From Aplidium turbinatum (lineage: Eukaryota; Chordata; Ascidiacea; Aplousobranchia; Polyclinidae): a stretch of DNA of 64,000 bases. A model generated the notes under the pieces. It was not told the DNA's origin and did not search any database. It saw only the letters and a program-made list of their open reading frames with translations. This document shows, in pieces, positions 11,210-22,501 of this stretch (its first letter is position 1; each line of letters opens with the position of its first letter). The stretch covers positions 5,716,501-5,780,500 of the forward strand of contig OU964920.1 in NCBI GenBank assembly GCA_918807975.1, in the 5' to 3' direction. A program made the translations under genes and the position numbers.

Positions 11210-11900
11210 GTATCGTTGTGTGAGCCTCTGGGGCCGAGGGTCTATCCTTTTTCCACCCTAGATTCTCAATGGTCCTGGACTAAGCTGTAAGGCTACTAGA
11301 GAGCAGCCATTGTGTGGTTTTATCATCCAAGACATGCAGACCTTCCACTTCGTTTGGTGGCTTGAAGATGGTGCAATCATTGATGATGCGGTCTGTTCCT
11401 TAGCACCACATTCATAAGTAGAGGAAGCCATTCCCTATCAGGGCATGGTTGAGCTAAAAAACTTGACGCCCGTGCAGAGACGGTTGAGGCGCACCCATGC
11501 CTGTCTTTGTAGTGTCAAGCCAGTGGGACAGGTGTCGGCATCGGGGATGAATGGCCTTCCATTGAGAGTTCCATTTATGGTCCGTCCCAATTAGTCGAGA
11601 AGATAGTTTGTCCATCAGCTTTGTTGATCAAAAGTTGACAGACTTGCACGATTGGTTTCTTGAATTTCAGTCATCTGAGGTGCTCTGAGGAAGCAGAGAT
11701 CTTGGAATGGAGTTGATGGTTGGGCTCCAATGCTTGTCGACCGAGAAATAGAGTGAGTTCTTCATGACGAAGCTCAGGCTTGGGTGCCAGCAAGAACAGG
11801 AAGATTGTCTAATGGTGTGAGATGCAGACACCCAGGCGCTGTGCGCAAAGCGATGTTGATGTTATGGCAGTAAGCACTGTGTCAACAACCAGGTGCACAG
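11210..11900 (-). mobile_element. decayed LINE C-terminal fragment (jockey-like)
   Basis: On the minus strand around 11340-11480 the translation gives AWVRLNRLCTGV, then after breaks YECGAKEQTA, followed in other frames by PPNEVEGLHVLDDKTTQWLL. This order is typical of the segment after the reverse transcriptase in jockey/CR1-type non-LTR retrotransposons. Stops and frameshifts are present. The base composition is richer in G+C than the surroundings, consistent with an insertion. The 5' and 3' limits are approximate. Confidence 0.6.
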
Positions 11901-11993
11901 TGCTCTGTTGAGGAATAGACAAAGGCAAGGGCTGATATATGCTGTCATACGATTTTCAGTTTGAGAAACCAGAATACCCGTTGATCGATTTAA

Positions 11994-14374
11994 CCCTTTA
12001 CAGGCGGCGAAGACTATCTCTCGTTATTTGTTCGTGATTTTTTTGTATATTGTAGTTTTTAGTCTACCTAAGAATATTTTATGAAAAAAATTTAAAAATT
12101 TAATTTCTTTTTTTGTTTTTTATTATATTCCCAAAATGGGAACGTTGGCATGTAAAGGTACCAAAAAATATCGTATCGTGTTTTGTATTTGAATACGACG
12201 TAAACTTGGGTAGCCTGCTTTATTCGATACAATAGCATTGAAAAAGACAATAAACAAAAGTACACACGTTTAAGAGATCCACAAACAACAAATGTACTTT
12301 CTACCACTGTACTTTCTACCATGTAACTGTACTTTCTACTTTCTACAACTACCCTGTCACTAACTTTATTTGTGGTGGTATGGGACACTGCATAACTTAT
12401 ACGTCGGTTTTCGCATTTTGTGCATTGCAAACTTGTATTTTTCATGCTCACTACACATCTTCCTTGTTACGATGATACAAGAAAATGATTCAACGAGTCG
12501 AATCGCGCGGTTGCAGACAGATGTGCAGTAGGTTCCCCAAGTTGACGCTTAGGTTTCTCCACTTCCACCAATGACCGAGCAATCTCGCACCTGAACTGAA
12601 GGTTGTCTTCAGAACATTGATTTACGTGATTATAAAAACAGAAGGCAGCTACAATTGAAGGTCGATAATATGGGCGAAAAGATTCCATCACCATTTTTTC
12701 GTTTGAAGTTGTGGCTGGTAAGAAGAAAGCAACCTGTCACATACATCCACACCCCCCACTCCCTGATTGTAAGCAATCAGAAATGGTTGTGTTACTGATT
12801 TTTCCTTATGTTTCACTCTTCGTTGAACTGTTTTGAGTTGATGCTACACCGCATTAAGTGCTTGCAATAGTGACAGCACAATAAAAGCACAATCGTTCCA
12901 TCTGGCACAAATTACAATGCCGTCTGATCAGTAATCATATTCTCCTCTAGGCTTTTTCTGGAAGGTTTCCTTACTGGAGAGAGGACAGGAACCGGTCCTG
13001 TTCTCTCTAATTGTACCACATGCTCTGATGTTTTCACTTTTCTCCAGCAAGATCAGTAAGTAGTTGATGGCTTGTGAAAAAATTGTCAAAGAGAATAATA
13101 TGTTGGTCTTTGCCGGCAACACATGACAGCATTGTCTCAACTACGTGTGCTCCCAAAGGTTCAGCTCTTCTTTCATCTTTACCGCAGTAGATTTCGAAGT
13201 TGTAGGGATAACCATCGGAGCTACACAACATCTATAACTTGTAATCAAACTTTACTGGCTTTCCTTTTATACATTGTTTTGCACTGTGTAGTCCTCGATA
13301 AGGAACCATCGATTTGCCAATGCTTAGTAACTGGTGAAATGAATGTAGCCTACCAAATTGTTGACAATTTGACCTTAGCAGATCTAACAGCGGCAGTACC
13401 TTGGCCAGTTTAAACTGAGCTAGATTATGATTGTCAACCAGGTGCAAGTACGTTTTTATATAGCGAAAACGGTCTCTGCTCATGGTCTTAGAAAATAGCG
13501 CTGACGCCGTCAATTTCATTGAGAGTTTACGCAGTACTTTACGCCGTGAAGTATTTAGGCAATTCGCGCTAACGCCGTCAATTTATTCCATTGACGCGTA
13601 CAACACTGATAGTATGCCAATAAGTTTTCTCATATCAACCTCATTAACTTTGAAGTTTATCCTATTCTTGTCTCTCCTTGTATATAAGCTTGTTTGCTCT
13701 ACGAGTAAAGAGAACATGTCATCAGTAAAAAACAAGAGAAAATTTCTCAAACATGCTTTTCCCTCCATGAGCTTGAACCTTATCGAATGGCTGCAGTTCT
13801 TTTGGGTCGCTCAGTGATGCTTTGTCTTTTTTTCGCCATCTGCAAGCTCTTTCCGTTCCTTCGATAGAAGTCATAGAAGTGTTTTCTGCTTAAGATCAAG
13901 CTGTGAACATATCAAGCTGTGACAGCATCAAGCTGTGAAAATGTTCTCTTGATAAATATAGTGAGAAATTTTTTGAGATAAACTCCGTTATTCGTGTACC
14001 ACATGTTGCCAACGTTCCCATTTTGGGAACAACGTACAAATTTAATTATGAGAAGAAAAACGTTAAATATAACGAAACAAATGGTAGGGGAAACTAGTTA
14101 TTAGTATTAATCTCACATAAAAAACGCAAATATTTAAAAAAAAAATTTGATTTGTGTTTTCGAGAAGCACTTTTTTTCGAAAACTGAAAAATATGATTTT
14201 TGACTAAATCCATCGCTTTCATAAAGGAACAATTTTGCAAATAATAATTTCTCAACAAATGCATCTGAAACAATAATCATTCAACAACAATATCCAAAAC
14301 AGAAAATTTTTATATGAAGTCTGTGTTAAGCTGTGCGCGACTTCAACCCCATGTTAACGTTGGCGTGTAAAGGG
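11994..14374 (-). mobile_element. piggyBac transposon with decayed transposase
   Basis: The element lies between two TTAA target sites (11990-11993 and 14375-14378), and its ends are inverted (CCCTTTACAGGC and CCCTTTACACGC), as expected for piggyBac. Transposase blocks run on the minus strand from about 13768 to 12100: ETN-like N-terminal region, MSRDRFRYIKTYLHL, KGKPVKFDYKL, LFDNFFTSHQLL, ACGTIRENRTGSCPLS, GVGGVDVCDRLL, and a C-terminal CTKC Cys pair. They lie in several frames separated by breaks. The first catalytic aspartate (IDE in the family) is replaced in SIGKSMVPYRG, while the later aspartates (DNFF, GGVD and DRLL) remain. It is inactive. Confidence 0.9.
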
Positions 14375-14378
14375 TTAA

Positions 14379-15120
14379 CTTCACTTGGAACATGATGATG
14401 GTTAGCAAAGGAAAATAAAATGATCTTAGTTTTAAGGTCTATCAATTGAAATCATGAACTATCACTGCCATGCTTATAGATGTCAGATTAAGTTGTAGTA
14501 TGTTGCTTATGTTGCTAATTGTCATTAGGGAAAGTTTTTGTTATAGTAAAAAGTGAGAAAATTAATTGTACATATTTTTAACGTGTTTCACTAAAAAGTT
14601 ACATTTGCAATTACACACGAGCGTTTCAAACCACAGTAATTTATTCTTGTGCTTTGTTTACAATAATTTTACATACAACACCAAACATTCTTTGCAGAAA
14701 ATTGATGATTTTTTGCCAACAGTGACATGCCTAGCATGCTGAAGCTTCACACAACACTGTAAGAAGTTTCTGGGCTATCAAACAATTTTGTGTGTGATGC
14801 TGGACTAACATTTGGCTGTCATCGTTTCTAAAAACACGTTAAGGGTAATACTGTTCAGTTCAAGCAAATAATCAAGATAAAAGATTGTATTCTAATCTTT
14901 TCGCTGTAAAATCAAAGTAAAACTTTTCTTTTTCACTTTCCTTTTTACACAATACTTGGAAATACACTATAACATTTCTGGAAACAGCTTAAAATAAATA
15001 TCTTCCTGTGCAGGTTTTACATATTTTGAAGCTGTACGAACATGTTAAAAACTTTCAATAAGTTTCTCTAATCCCCATAACATCAGACAGCTAACTTAAA
15101 AAAACATCATTTTCTTTTTT
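14379..15120. other. upstream region of second complete receptor
   Basis: This is an AT-rich stretch between the piggyBac element and the 42-bp repeat. I see no coding homology and no definite promoter motif. A pyrimidine-rich tract followed by TTTTTTAAG at about 15110-15123 could be a weak splice acceptor for the receptor exon. Confidence 0.35.
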
Positions 15121-15288
15121 AAGATGCCTCGCATATAGACCAATGTTGTTTGTTTCTATTTTAAGATGCCTCTCATATAGACCAATGTTGTTTGTTTCTA
15201 TTTTAAAATGCCTCTCATATAGACCAATGTTATTTGTTTCTAATTTAAGATGCCTCTTATATAGACCAATGTTGTTTGTTTCTATTGT
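15121..15288 (+). repeat. 42-bp tandem repeat x4 carrying the start codon
   Basis: Four 42-bp units begin at 15121, 15163, 15205 and 15247, with a few substitutions between them. Each holds an in-frame ATG (15143, 15185, 15227, 15269) followed by LFVS, and, in another frame, a tiny uORF (ATG CCT CTC ATA TAG or similar) ending just before that ATG. Because 42 is divisible by three, expansion adds 14 residues (MLFVSILRCLSYRP-like) per unit to the N-terminus. The last unit merges with the real signal peptide. Confidence 0.95.
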
Positions 15289-17593
15289 TCTGCTTTTGAA
15301 CCTTGAGGGGATATGCTGCCAAAGCCAGTGCACTCAAGATTGTTCTACAACCAGTAAATATTCTTATAACAATACATACCATGATATTTCCTGTTCAATT
15401 CAAACTGCTCCATGCGCTACCACTGCCAATAGCACTCCTGAATCTCCTTTACTCAAATCTAATGGAAACCATTGGTACTTGTTTCCTGATCCTGAGAACA
15501 AAGGTTATAAAAAATTAGCTTTAAACTTTTCTTGGGGTCCTCAAAGTTCTGTGGAGTCTTTGCAAGGTTACAGAATCAGTTTGATTGAACGCTCTCAAGA
15601 TACTCAACTACAATACCGGTATTTTTGCATTAATCAAATATTGGACAATTTAAAAGATGTTGAAGCTACGTACTATTATGATTGTTTTGGATCAGACAAA
15701 CATTTTTCTATTATTCCAGAATTGGCTATGGATAAAGAGCTAAGTGTACAAATTCGAAGCCTTCCTAAGCCATTGTACAATGTGGAGGATCAACAGTTGT
15801 TATTTAACATTATAATCCCATCTTGTGAAAATCCAAGACTAAATAGTGTATTCAAATGCGCTCAATGGAAAAAGTTTACTGTTTCATTAGGAACTATATC
15901 ATGTGATAATCGGTCGATTGAAGTGTTTTATAATATGCCTTCACTGTTTGGAACTCTTCGAACGGCTTTGTTTCAACCCGTTTATATGAAAGAACATGAC
16001 AATTTACAACAATTCAAACCTTTTCATATCAACAGTTCAAATGGAAAATTTTACTTAAGGTTACCAGATAATCAAAGAGTGGATAATAATTACATGGTAC
16101 AAATATGGAGTTACGGCACGAGGGGTGTTCGCACAACAGCATACTTCAACTTCAGCATATGCAGTGATTCCAAGTTACCAACTACATTGAACATTGTTTT
16201 GCCCTCAATGTTTGCATTTGTGATACTTGTTTTTACTGTGGCTGGAATATACTTCCACTGGAATAGAAAGTCTGCAACTCACAGGTGTTGGAAAGATGAA
16301 CAGCCCCCTACTAATATTCAAAATGATAGAACAGAATGTCTGCAAAGACAGTTCACCAATGATCTTGTTAATAATGTTCAAACACTTGAAAGATCTGTCT
16401 CAGTTTACATCATTTTTTTGGATGATCACACAAAACATAGAAAAGTGGTTTTAGATTTTGCAAACTATCTTCATGGCGATTTGCATTTTGATGTAATTTG
16501 TGAACTCTATGAGACAGAGCTAATCTCGGCAGATCCTCTTACATGGATGGAAAAAAGTTTAGCTGAATGCGATAAGGTTATTGTAATTTGGTCTCCTGAA
16601 GCAGCCAAGAAATGGAACGTGTGTAATAACATTGAAGTTCAGCAGGATATGTTTACTCCCATATTAAAACGAATTAAAAAAGATATGTTTCGAGACAAAA
16701 ATGTTGGAAAGTATTATTTTGCTTATTTTGACTATTGCACCAAAAATGACATTCCTGATATATTCAGAGAAACTTCCGTGTTTCATTTTAAGCTTATGAA
16801 ACAATTTGAAGAACTTTATTTTAGATTACAAGGAATTGAGATGTATATGCCTGGAGCTGTGATCAGAAAAGAAGAAATTGCCTTTGATCGTTATTTTGAC
16901 CCAAATGTTACCACATATGGCCCTTCTCTGGAAACGTCTATATGCGAAATGTGTGCTTATGTTAAAGAAAATCCTGATTGGCATCTACAGCAAAGTTGTA
17001 TTGGTTTCACTGATTTAAATTTATTTGATTTCTCATTTGCTGACGATTTTATGATTTCTCAAGTGCGTATTGGTGTTAATTTAACACCACCAATGTTTGA
17101 AAAGTTACATGTGAAACACGACCAACACACTCACTTGGATGATGAAGATTCTGGTTTCCAAAGTGCTTTGAGTTGTAAAGAGAGTCATGAAAAGCTTAAT
17201 AAAAAGCCGACATCATCACATACGTATGGCAAGCATGAAAGTTCTCAATCAACTGCATCAAGTTCATTTGTTGAACAGTTTCCTGTGTTGGATGGATTAT
17301 TCCAGCAGAAAAGCTGCTTCAATCCAAGGGCAGACAGTGGGTTTTCTACTTCAGTTTCGGACTCAAACTATGACGACCAACTGCATGATGCTTGTTTATG
17401 CACAGACAAATGGTTTCAGCTGGGAAGCTATAATGGACGGGTGCACAGTGACCTTGAGCTTTTAATGCAGGATGAGTCTGATGAAGTTTTTTCTGAAAAT
17501 CTACCTTCAATGAAGCTTGTTCCTCTGGACATGGAATCTAATGCCATGGACTCTCTTGCAGCAATAAATAAACTTACTTCAAATTTGTGTTAG
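15143..17593 (+). CDS. IL-17 receptor A-like receptor with repeat-expanded N-terminus (intact)
   Basis: The open frame is 816 codons from the first ATG. The paralogue at 37476 begins MLLVSIVLLLSLQGICCQ, so the ancestral start is probably the fourth ATG (15269), giving 774 residues and a normal signal peptide. Numbering from 15143: ectodomain about 60-345 (LALNFSWG, ATYYYDCFG, QIRSLPKPL, IIIPSC), membrane helix about 349-371, SEFIR about 418-570 (VYIIFLDDHTKH, LTWMEKS, KVIVIWSPE). The tail has DSGFQS (DNA 17147-17164) and DSGFSTS (from 17333) and ends AMDSLAAINKLTSNLC. The probable role is a surface receptor for an IL-17-like ligand, signalling through a SEFIR adaptor. All coding sequence is in one exon, and an AATAAA lies 43 bp after the stop. 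The block from 15781 onward is duplicated at 24091. Confidence 0.92.
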   Translation: MLFVSILRCLSYRPMLFVSILKCLSYRPMLFVSNLRCLLYRPMLFVSIVLLLNLEGICCQSQCTQDCSTTSKYSYNNTYHDISCSIQTAPCATTANSTPESPLLKSNGNHWYLFPDPENKGYKKLALNFSWGPQSSVESLQGYRISLIERSQDTQLQYRYFCINQILDNLKDVEATYYYDCFGSDKHFSIIPELAMDKELSVQIRSLPKPLYNVEDQQLLFNIIIPSCENPRLNSVFKCAQWKKFTVSLGTISCDNRSIEVFYNMPSLFGTLRTALFQPVYMKEHDNLQQFKPFHINSSNGKFYLRLPDNQRVDNNYMVQIWSYGTRGVRTTAYFNFSICSDSKLPTTLNIVLPSMFAFVILVFTVAGIYFHWNRKSATHRCWKDEQPPTNIQNDRTECLQRQFTNDLVNNVQTLERSVSVYIIFLDDHTKHRKVVLDFANYLHGDLHFDVICELYETELISADPLTWMEKSLAECDKVIVIWSPEAAKKWNVCNNIEVQQDMFTPILKRIKKDMFRDKNVGKYYFAYFDYCTKNDIPDIFRETSVFHFKLMKQFEELYFRLQGIEMYMPGAVIRKEEIAFDRYFDPNVTTYGPSLETSICEMCAYVKENPDWHLQQSCIGFTDLNLFDFSFADDFMISQVRIGVNLTPPMFEKLHVKHDQHTHLDDEDSGFQSALSCKESHEKLNKKPTSSHTYGKHESSQSTASSSFVEQFPVLDGLFQQKSCFNPRADSGFSTSVSDSNYDDQLHDACLCTDKWFQLGSYNGRVHSDLELLMQDESDEVFSENLPSMKLVPLDMESNAMDSLAAINKLTSNLC

Positions 17594-17635
17594 TTATGTT
17601 TTCCTAGAGAGTTTAAAATTATACTCTTGAGGATG

Positions 17636-17641
17636 AATAAA
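17636..17641 (+). terminator. polyadenylation signal AATAAA
   Basis: A canonical AATAAA sits 43 bp past the receptor stop codon (17593). The same signal is present in the duplicate at 25946-25951. There is no other better placed signal nearby, though AATAAATAAA also occurs inside the last codons. Confidence 0.5.
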
Positions 17642-17649
17642 GGTAAAGA

Positions 17650-18130
17650 TCCCACAGAAAAGGTCGTTCAGAAATTGATGGAGATGATACTTGGTCTAAA
17701 TGGTTTGTTTGATGTTAACATTTGCTCATTTGATGATGCTGAGGTTTACGTGGTGGTTATTTTTTTTCTAACAAACTTTCTGCTATTGTTGAAAGGGAAA
17801 TGCTTGGGTTGTATGGTGATGATGGTCTGGCTATTTTATGTACCTGTACCAGTAATTTATCTTGCCCCAAAGTTGACCATTTGCAAATATTTAATCGTTC
17901 AAACAACGTGGCATAGGTATTACTGTTGAAACTGGTTTTATTGAAAGTGATTTTCTTGATGTGACTTTGAATCTGTTATGTGGTAAATTCTGGCCTTATC
18001 GAAAACCAACAGTGATCCAATTTATATCCATGCCCAGACTAATCATCCACCTAACATTAAGAAACAAATCCGTACCATGTTATCAAAGCGATTATTTTGC
18101 GTTGCCACATCCTTTGGCAAGGACATTTCA
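17650..18130 (+). mobile_element. reverse-transcriptase fossil (YxDD-type), family uncertain
   Basis: Translations just downstream of the receptor contain a YGDDG reverse-transcriptase box and, further on, a FLDVT...GKFWPYRKP segment that recurs after the catalytic domain in a family of retroelement polymerases. The copy is broken in several places and lacks recognisable ends. I cannot place it in a named family. It is repeated in the tandem duplicate at about 25960-26440. Confidence 0.55.
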
Positions 18131-18806
18131 TTCATTCATTTTATTTTTTGTCATTAACGCGTCCCGGACGAAAAAGATGCAGTACTACAGGCCTTAAAAC
18201 TCGTATTTTTTTTCGGCAGCCATCATGACCTACCGCGAGCTCCTTCTCGGCAGCCAAATCTGCACGCTTTGGAGGCCAAAATACAAATAATGATAGCACA
18301 AGTCAAGTAAATAGACTTAAACTTGCTACAATGCTAAAATGATCACTTAGCGTTGTTGAAGTCTGGGCGACGTCATGCAACAGAAGCGTTTTATTATGCA
18401 ATAACTGCTTTATCGGAATTGTAATCTAGTATAGCTGGTCTGCGAGGCTATCTAACGACACAAAATTGTTTCAGCTGCTCAGTAAATTGTTTCAACTGCA
18501 TTGCAGAATACCGTCTTTCATAAAATCTAACCATTTACGCCGTTATGATGTCACCATTGGGGGTGTGAAGTCACTAACCCATAGCGGGAACATTTTTCAA
18601 CCACGGATGTCAACTAACTCAATTCTCCTTTTTAACAACAATTCAATGTCCGACAACATTGCATCAACATAAAAATGACAATATTGCCAGCCAATGTAAA
18701 TTAGCACTTCAGATTAACACTTTGTTAAAATAAACGTCGGGAATTACAAACAAGACTTACTCAAACATGCAAATGCGCAAAGCTTTTTAAAAACTTTTTT
18801 CTAGAT

Positions 18807-20104
18807 CAGGGGTCACCAACCTTTTTTGCATGCGGGCCACTTTGGCACTAAGGAAAGCTGTGGCGGGTCGCACTAATAAAATTTTAGGTAAGTTGACTCT
18901 TATGCTAGAAAAGAATGCATTTTGTACCCAGTGTCCAGCGTTACATGTTCTTAATGGAAAATACCTTGTCAAGACACGTTTCTTGTACAATTTTTATCAG
19001 GCACTTTTTGACTCTGCCGCTCTCACATATAAACTGAGCCACACAAAATCTTGCTCTCACAGCTGACTCGCTGACATCTCGCAAATTCACAAACACGCTT
19101 TGCTGGTGAGAAAGATTTCTTTTCAAAGTAGCAATTTTTTGATTACATACTTCTTCGCTTAGCAACTTGAACTCATCATGGCAACTTTCGTAATGGCATT
19201 TTACGTTGTACTCTTTCTGTATGTTTACTTCATTGCATATTAGACAGGTTGCTTTACTTTTGTTAAAAACAAAAAAGTAATCATTCATCTAACTTTCATT
19301 GAAACTTCTGCCTTCTTCAGTTTATTTAAGCTTCCTATTGTTAGTCTGCGGACCATTGGTGGTTTGCTACGACTGCACAGGTGGTCCATGGCGATATGAC
19401 AAGAAATTAAAAAGTCACACATATACGTTGTACAGTACTTACCCTGTCAAAGATAATTGCCGCAGTTCTTTACAACTTAAATGATTTTGAAAGCTTTTGC
19501 TATCCAGTATCATAAATCTTATTTGTTGCACCTTCGTTGCAGTTAAAAAGTTGTTTATGAAAAATCAGTGGTCCGTATCCCAAAAAATTTCTCAAATAGT
19601 GGTCCGTGGATGTTGGTAGCGCTATCATGAATGACATGACTTATAAGAAATTTTGTGGTAGGCTATGCACTGTACTGACAACTTGTTAACAATTTTTTTG
19701 TAGGTGTTTTTTTGCTTTTTTTTAACTGTTCAACTCAACAACACCCGCTCGACCTGTGCCCGAGCTTTCCAAAATATCAAAACGATTATGGCGCAACAAG
19801 GAGTTTTCGTCATTGTTTTTCAACTGCCCGGATGCATAATAATTCCACTTTGTACGCGTTTTAATCAACCACTGGGACAGTGTGGCTGGACATCGCATAA
19901 CTTTAAGCGACCTCCACCTAGAACTACAATCTGATTGGTCGGTCGGTGGAATCCTATGCAAAGTAAAATTATGCTTCCCGGAAAGTATTTTTTGCCTTCA
20001 TGCTCCTTAACTCCTCAATAAAAGCATTTTTGGTTATACTTGTACGCTGATACCTTCCGCGGGCTGCACATAACAGCGTGGCGGCCGCCAGTTGGTGACC
20101 CTTG
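18807..20104 (-). mobile_element. hAT-Charlie transposon, deleted, with BED-finger remnant
   Basis: The ends are CAGGGGTCACCAACC and its inverted partner (GGTGACCCTTG), flanked by the 8-bp duplication TTCTAGAT (18799-18806 and 20105-20112). On the minus strand 18941-19288 encodes the N-terminal part of a ZBED/hAT-Charlie transposase: YFFVFNKSKATCLICNE, a CHYESCHDEF finger, and LKRNLSHQQSVF. The catalytic part is absent, so this is a non-autonomous deletion derivative. A reverse-oriented relative lies at 61449-62954. Confidence 0.88.
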
Positions 20105-20112
20105 TTCTAGAT

Positions 20113-21942
20113 CATATAATAGGCGGAAAATTTGTCTTGTGTTTGTTCAGTTATGTTTGTCTAATACTGCTCTATAATCATCCAAAAATCGCAAACCTGC
20201 AACTTGTGGTTTCGCGGCACGGTAATTAACGCTGTTACTCGCGCATCCGCGCACAGTGGATGAATGCGCGCCGCGTGTTGGCCTAATGCGGTGATCACGG
20301 CTGGATATATTCCATATATACAATATCAAATGTTTCCGCACAATACAACAGTAGTGATTATAACGCGCTGACTTAATTCTGCGTCACTCTTTGATATTCT
20401 ACATATTTTCGACAGTTAATCCACGCTCATTCTATTGCAAAATTAAATAATTGGCTAGAAGAAACCGGCGGCCAAACTTGGCCGACTGAAAAAGTAGCAC
20501 TGGCGGTCATTCAAGCACTACTTAGCGGCCATGGCCGCTAGCTGCTTTAAGGCTTGTACTACTAACTACAATAGTCGATATAGGCCTACCAGCACATTAA
20601 TGAACTGGAAAAGGTGGCAAAACCTTGGAATGTTTAAAACGTGCCTGAATAATAGATCATGTAGTAAGCTATATGTCTGTAGTTAGCACGGCCATAAAAC
20701 CGAATTTGATAAGATCACCTCTGTTTATGATGATGTCCTTTTGAAAAGTGGTTTAATGGCAAAAGTTTGCTACAATCCTGCTAACACCTCACGGTGTTAA
20801 GCAGGATTGAAAAAGGAGTCAAAAATTTTTATGGTTTAATTCTCCTTTCAGCTTGCAGGTTGACATCAACATCGGTAGAGAATTGTTTAGACTTATTTCT
20901 ATACATTTTCCACCCCATCACAGGTTGCGTAAGATTTTCAACCTCAATCCTATTTATCTAAGCCATTGCTGCGCTCCAAATATTCCAAACATAATTATCC
21001 CCCCACAATAAATCAATATTACAGGCTAACAATGAACCATCTCGGTTTGATTGCAATTGCAGAGTGAAATCTGATTGCCCTTTGAATTGACAATGTTTGT
21101 AAAAGGCCATTATTTATAAAGCTACCATTGACACGGCTCAAAGGTCCTCTAAAGCTCGTTTCAACAATCATAGATGTTCCTTCACAGATAGGTCTAAACG
21201 TAATTCTACTAAACTATCTAAGGTGGTTTGTTACCTCAAGGACAAGGGTGTTGATCCCAAAATGTCATGGTACATGCACATTGCACAGTTATGCTCGCCC
21301 ACAGTGATTTTAAGAGTTAAGTAAAGCTTTCCGTGACACCACGGAGTATTAAACACGGGCCGGTGGAGTGAGGCACCATTCCACTCACTGAGTATACACT
21401 CAAATCGCGAAAGTAGTATAGTATCGTTCCTGTCGCCATTACTCTAACAAAAACGTAGCTCCATTATCGCGATTAAAAAGTATCGTGTTTGTAGTGGCAC
21501 TACAAAAGTAGTGCTCTAGTAACTGTGTTCTAAAAGTAGTTTGCTACTGCCCACCTCTGCAGGTCTGCGACAATTTGATGTATTGATTCAATTCTGATTC
21601 AGAGACGGCGTTTTTTGAAGACGACCAAAATTCTAAAAGAATTCTTGAAAATCCCCCAATGGCTGCTGTTTTTTCTCACAGTAGTTGCATCGTTCATCTG
21701 ATTAATGCCCAAGTAAAAGCAGAAACATCTGTGCCTTGTATTGTTATTGCTTTAATTGCGTTGCAAAATGCTAATTTATAAAGGTGCAAAATGCGACATT
21801 TTACATATTCTTGAAGCTGTTGTTTGACTTGATTTTAACTTGCAACTGAACTGTTAGAATGTAAATCACTCTAAATCATCAGATTCAATATAATTCTCTA
21901 AAACTGAAGCGACCTTGAGATTTTCGAGAATTCGGTTTTAAC
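20113..21942. other. duplicated non-coding stretch with transposon ends
   Basis: No gene is seen. It contains a GC-rich palindromic segment around 20470-20545 (CGGCCATGGCCG), a hairpin at 20773-20809, and at 21330-21560 a hAT-type end that reads, on the minus strand, CAGAGGTGGGCAGTAGC. The full extent of that element was not resolved. All of it is repeated at 28423-30252. Confidence 0.45.
20773..20809. repeat. 16-bp-stem hairpin
   Basis: CAATCCTGCTAACACC and its inverted partner GGTGTTAAGCAGGATTG are separated by four bases, with one bulged A. The same hairpin is in the duplicate at 29083-29119. Its function is unknown; it may be the core of a small foldback element. Confidence 0.6.
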
Positions 21943-22125
21943 AAACAATTATATGTGAAGAAAGGCGTTCTTCCCGGCTATCAGCACAAGGCTGATTACT
22001 CACTAGCACAGCGAGCAGCAGTAACGCTTCGCTAACCAGAACGGTGTAGCTTCCACGCTAGCCATAAAGACCTCCAATTAAACGTTTAAGTTATTTTGGC
22101 AGCCGATTGTAGCATCGAATAGACA

Positions 22126-22172
22126 GCGATAGACACGTGTTTCGCCCATGAGGCTGGGCTCATCAGTATCGC
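22126..22172 (-). ncRNA. type I hammerhead ribozyme, retrozyme unit 1
   Basis: On the minus strand: helix I GCGAUA/UAUCGC, core CUGAUGA, helix II GCCC/GGGC with an eight-base loop, GAAA, then the palindrome ACACGUGU as helix III, and cleavage triplet GUC. All invariant core positions are present. Helix III is too short to close a loop alone, so activity probably needs two neighbouring units pairing, as known for such ribozymes. Confidence 0.92.
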
Positions 22173-22454
22173 ACCGTATTCTTGCCACTTGAGTAATCGA
22201 CCGCCGCTTTACCAGTCAGTTTAACTCTTATCTTTGTGGAAAGAAAGAGCCAACAAAACCAGCAGGTGCCTGGGGTGGGTTATGTGAAGAAAGGCGTTCT
22301 TCCCGGCTATCAGCACAAGGCTGATTACTCACTAGCACAGCGAGCAGCAGTAACGCTTCGCTAACCAGAACGGTGTAGCTTCCACGCTAGCCATAAAGAC
22401 CTCCAATTAAACGTTTAAGTTATTTTGGCAGCCGATTGTAGCATCGAATAGACA

Positions 22455-22501
22455 GCGATAGACACGTGTTTCGCCCATGAGGCTGGGCTCATCAGTATCG
22501 C
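22455..22501 (-). ncRNA. type I hammerhead ribozyme, retrozyme unit 2
   Basis: Identical 47-nt motif 329 bp after the first, with the complete CUGAUGA...GAAA...GUC core and the same helices. Its position next to units 1 and 3 would permit dimeric folding through helix III. Confidence 0.92.

Noticed and set aside
15091-15333. Minus-strand ORF with repeated ETNNIGLYERHLKI-like units
   Set aside because: It is the antisense reading of the 42-bp repeat; the plus strand carries the receptor start and signal peptide, so this frame is a by-product.
19299-19484. Plus-strand ORF with a signal-peptide-like start
   Set aside because: It lies inside the hAT element and is repeated with it; the hydrophobic start seems chance and no family matches.
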